NCBI GenBank assembly: GCA_002687025.1
Contig: NYZG01000449.1
Location: forward strand, 1-25,064
Direction: 5' to 3'
Length of the DNA: 25,064 bases
DNA from: Candidatus Poribacteria bacterium
GTDB lineage: Bacteria > Poribacteria > WGA-4E > GCA-2687025
Under the pieces are notes generated by a model that worked only from the letters and a program-made list of their open reading frames with translations, was not told the origin of the DNA and searched no databases. The position numbers were made by a program, and so were the translations under genes. This document shows, piece after piece, positions 23,445-25,064 of the stretch (the first letter of the stretch is position 1; each line of letters opens with the position of its first letter).

Positions 23445-24572
23445 ATGGACATGTCACTTGGGCACGGGGCTTACCCCACCTACACCGGTATCGGCGTGCG
23501 GCCGCTCATCAACTGTCGCGGCACGTACACGATCATCGGCGGCTCGCTGATCCTGCCGGAGGCGCGCGCTGCGATGCTGGCCGCGGCGGAACAGTACGTC
23601 GATCTCGACGAGCTGATGGAGGCCGTGGGCGCGCGACTCGCACAGCTCATGCAGGCGCCGTGGGGTCTCGTGACGAACGGCTGCGCGGCGGCGCTGTGTC
23701 AGGTGACGGCGGCGTGTGTTGCTGGGATCGATCGCCCTAAGATGAAGCAGCTTCCCGACACCACCGGCATGCCCGATCAGGTCGTCACGCAGACGGGACA
23801 CCGGCACGTGTACGACCACGCGATTCGCATGGTCGGCGTAGAGATCGTCGAGGTGGCGTCGCGCGAGGAGATGGCCGCCGCCGTCGGGGATCGCACGGCG
23901 ATGGTCGCCTTCTTCGGCGACGCGACGGAGCGCGGGCCCGTGTCGCTCGCGGATACCGTCGAGGTCGCGCATGAGCGCGGGGTTCCCGTGCTCGTGGATG
24001 CCGCGGCCGAGCGCCCGGACATCCCGAACTGGTACCTGGGACAGGGCGCGGACGCCGTCGCGTACAGCGGCGGGAAATGCCTTCGTGGCCCGCAGGCGTC
24101 CGGGTTGGTATTGGGGCGGAAAGACCTGCTGCAGGCCGCCTTCGCCAACGGCGCGCCACACCACTCGCTGGGTCGGCCGATGAAGGCGGGCAAGGAGGAG
24201 ATCATGGGCCTCCTCGCCGCCGTCGAGCAGTGGACGCTGCGCGATCACGAGGCCGAGTGGATGGATTGGCAGAAGCGGCTTGGCGTGATCTCCGACGCCG
24301 TCGACGACATCCCCACCGTCACTACGTCAGTTCGCGAGCCGGGCAGATCGAACGTCGCGCCCGTTCTGAGCATCGACTGGGACGAGGCGGCGGTCGGAAC
24401 GTCGGGCGATGCGGTGCGCGGCGGCCTCTCGGCAGGGGAGCCGCGCATCGAGCTGTTCGCGCACGGGGGCGGGATCACCGTCATGCCGTACATGATGGAG
24501 CCGGGTCAGGAGCGGATCGTCGCACAGCGGATACGGGAAGAACTCACGTCGGATTCCGTGGACCCGTCGTGA
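23445..24572 (+). CDS. PLP-dependent SelA-like / DgaE-like lyase or transferase
   Basis: This 375-residue protein belongs to the fold-type I PLP group that includes selenocysteine synthase SelA and D-glucosaminate-6-phosphate ammonia-lyase DgaE. Landmarks are RPLINCRGTYTIIGGSL (about 19-35) at the entrance, WGLVTNGCAAALC (about 73-85) for phosphate binding, VPVLVDAAAERP (D185 contacting the PLP ring) and AVAYSGGKCLRGPQASG with Schiff-base lysine K211. The short length and absence of any tRNA-Sec or selB gene here argue against true SelA; an amino-acid or amino-sugar lyase is more likely. The ATG at 23445 follows GGAGG by about 4 nt; a second ATG 6 nt on (23451) has better spacing and either could be used. 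A much longer in-frame opening upstream is not conserved-looking. It is convergent with the second DUF5916 gene. Confidence 0.9.
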   Translation: MDMSLGHGAYPTYTGIGVRPLINCRGTYTIIGGSLILPEARAAMLAAAEQYVDLDELMEAVGARLAQLMQAPWGLVTNGCAAALCQVTAACVAGIDRPKMKQLPDTTGMPDQVVTQTGHRHVYDHAIRMVGVEIVEVASREEMAAAVGDRTAMVAFFGDATERGPVSLADTVEVAHERGVPVLVDAAAERPDIPNWYLGQGADAVAYSGGKCLRGPQASGLVLGRKDLLQAAFANGAPHHSLGRPMKAGKEEIMGLLAAVEQWTLRDHEAEWMDWQKRLGVISDAVDDIPTVTTSVREPGRSNVAPVLSIDWDEAAVGTSGDAVRGGLSAGEPRIELFAHGGGITVMPYMMEPGQERIVAQRIREELTSDSVDPS

Positions 24573-24594
24573 CTGGGTTGGGGCGGTGGTCCCA

Positions 24595-24615
24595 CGCGGC
24601 CTCCTTCCGGCCGCG
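24595..24615. terminator. Hairpin between convergent genes
   Basis: CGCGGCC (24595-24601) pairs with GGCCGCG (24609-24615) around a 7-nt pyrimidine loop, 22 nt after the SelA-like stop and 101 nt beyond the DUF5916 stop. Its position between convergent genes suits a bidirectional terminator, but there is no T-run, so it may not be an intrinsic one. Confidence 0.35.
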
Positions 24616-24716
24616 CTCGAACCTGGCACGCCGGGATCGAATCGTCAGTTCGGTGCGTCCTATATCGCGGGTCACGCCTTCGACAGTCTTGTCAGCTATG
24701 GATGATCACCCACAGC

Positions 24717-25064
24717 CTAAATGCCCATCCAGTAGTTCAGTTTCGCGAAGAACACGTTCCTCCCGTTGTCAGTGAACGTCGCGCCGAGGTCGTCCAACGG
24801 GCGGAATCGGATATCCTCTGCCGTGCTGCTCCGTGACTGCGACCAGACGAGGAAGAGCGTGCTCCCTGGACGATACTCCCACCGCAAGACGAGGTTGCTC
24901 CGTAGCGAGCGATCCTTGAAGTCCGGATCGAAGTCCACATGGGGATACGGTGTGAATTCGTAGGATGCGGGACGGGCCAATTCCTTGAAGTCCTCGTAGT
25001 CCCCGGAAGCAATGAACGACTGCGCCCAAAGCTGCAGACTCAGCCTGGGCGTGAGCGTCGCACT
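24717..25064 (-). CDS. Second DUF5916 protein, C-terminal part (runs off the window)
   Basis: The reading frame is open from the window edge to a stop at 24717, giving 115 residues that are only the C-terminal end; the start is outside the window. The sequence closely follows the end of the DUF5916 protein at 20324-22840: RSLRSNLVLRWEYRPGSTLF against RSLRGNMVLRWEYEPGSTLF, and FFAKLNYWMGI against FLIKLNYWMGL. Even the last 18 nt before the final codon match. The strands are the last of an outer-membrane-type barrel. An apparent start within the frame at 24980 is only an internal TTG leucine. Shared direction and position suggest tandem duplication, with the SelA-like gene and VOC remnant lying between the copies. 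Confidence 0.9.
   Translation of the reverse strand, partial: SATLTPRLSLQLWAQSFIASGDYEDFKELARPASYEFTPYPHVDFDPDFKDRSLRSNLVLRWEYRPGSTLFLVWSQSRSSTAEDIRFRPLDDLGATFTDNGRNVFFAKLNYWMGI

Noticed and set aside
14455..24572. Novel anti-phage defence island
   Set aside because: The toxin-antitoxin pair is the only defence-related item. There are no nucleases with restriction motifs, reverse transcriptases, CBASS, retron or CRISPR components, and the neighbouring genes are metabolic or ligand-binding folds.

Overview
The window is GC-rich bacterial chromosome with ordinary protein-coding density. I see no rRNA, tRNA, CRISPR array, insertion sequence or phage gene. Gene content suggests an uncultured bacterium of the Latescibacterota / Poribacteria / Planctomycetota type: a TPR gene coupled to a VCBS/UnbV (CRTAC1-like) gene, a DUF6785/DUF6784 membrane protein beside a Gfo/Idh/MocA oxidoreductase, a SelA-fold PLP enzyme, two DUF5916 proteins and an ECF sigma factor fused to ankyrin repeats. 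This placement is inference from family content only.

Layout. 1-406: no gene found. 407-2417 (+): a DUF4097-type beta-helix lipoprotein, then a membrane-anchored HExxH peptidase. 2543-4786 (-): the ECF sigma/ankyrin fusion, convergent with the peptidase and divergent from the next block. 5245-11065 (+): a likely transcription unit with a 3-hydroxyisobutyrate-dehydrogenase-family enzyme, a TPR lipoprotein-or-exported protein, a VCBS/UnbV protein (4-nt overlap with the TPR gene), an M19 dipeptidase and an APH-fold kinase. 11268-14325 (+): a Gfo/Idh/MocA oxidoreductase, a 12-bp terminator-like hairpin and the DUF6785-like membrane protein. 14455-15120 (+): a compact DUF2281/PIN toxin-antitoxin pair. 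15145-15924 (+): a SAM methyltransferase.

15979-20238 (-): four small-molecule-type genes in one direction: a SnoaL-SRPBCC-GyrI triple-domain protein, an APH/choline-kinase-fold phosphotransferase, a VOC protein and an SRPBCC protein. 20324-23126 (-): a DUF5916 outer-membrane-type protein preceded by a 77-residue VOC remnant. 23445-24572 (+): a SelA-like PLP enzyme. 24717-25064 (-): the C-terminal end of a second DUF5916 protein, a close paralogue of the first, running off the window.

The most unusual items are the ECF sigma/ankyrin fusion, the three-domain SnoaL-SRPBCC-GyrI protein within a cluster of ligand-binding and modifying folds, and the leader of the 5245 gene, which combines a good promoter, a 4-codon ORF, a terminator-like hairpin and a strong Shine-Dalgarno (SD) sequence within about 100 nt. 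I did not find a clear new defence or mobile system.
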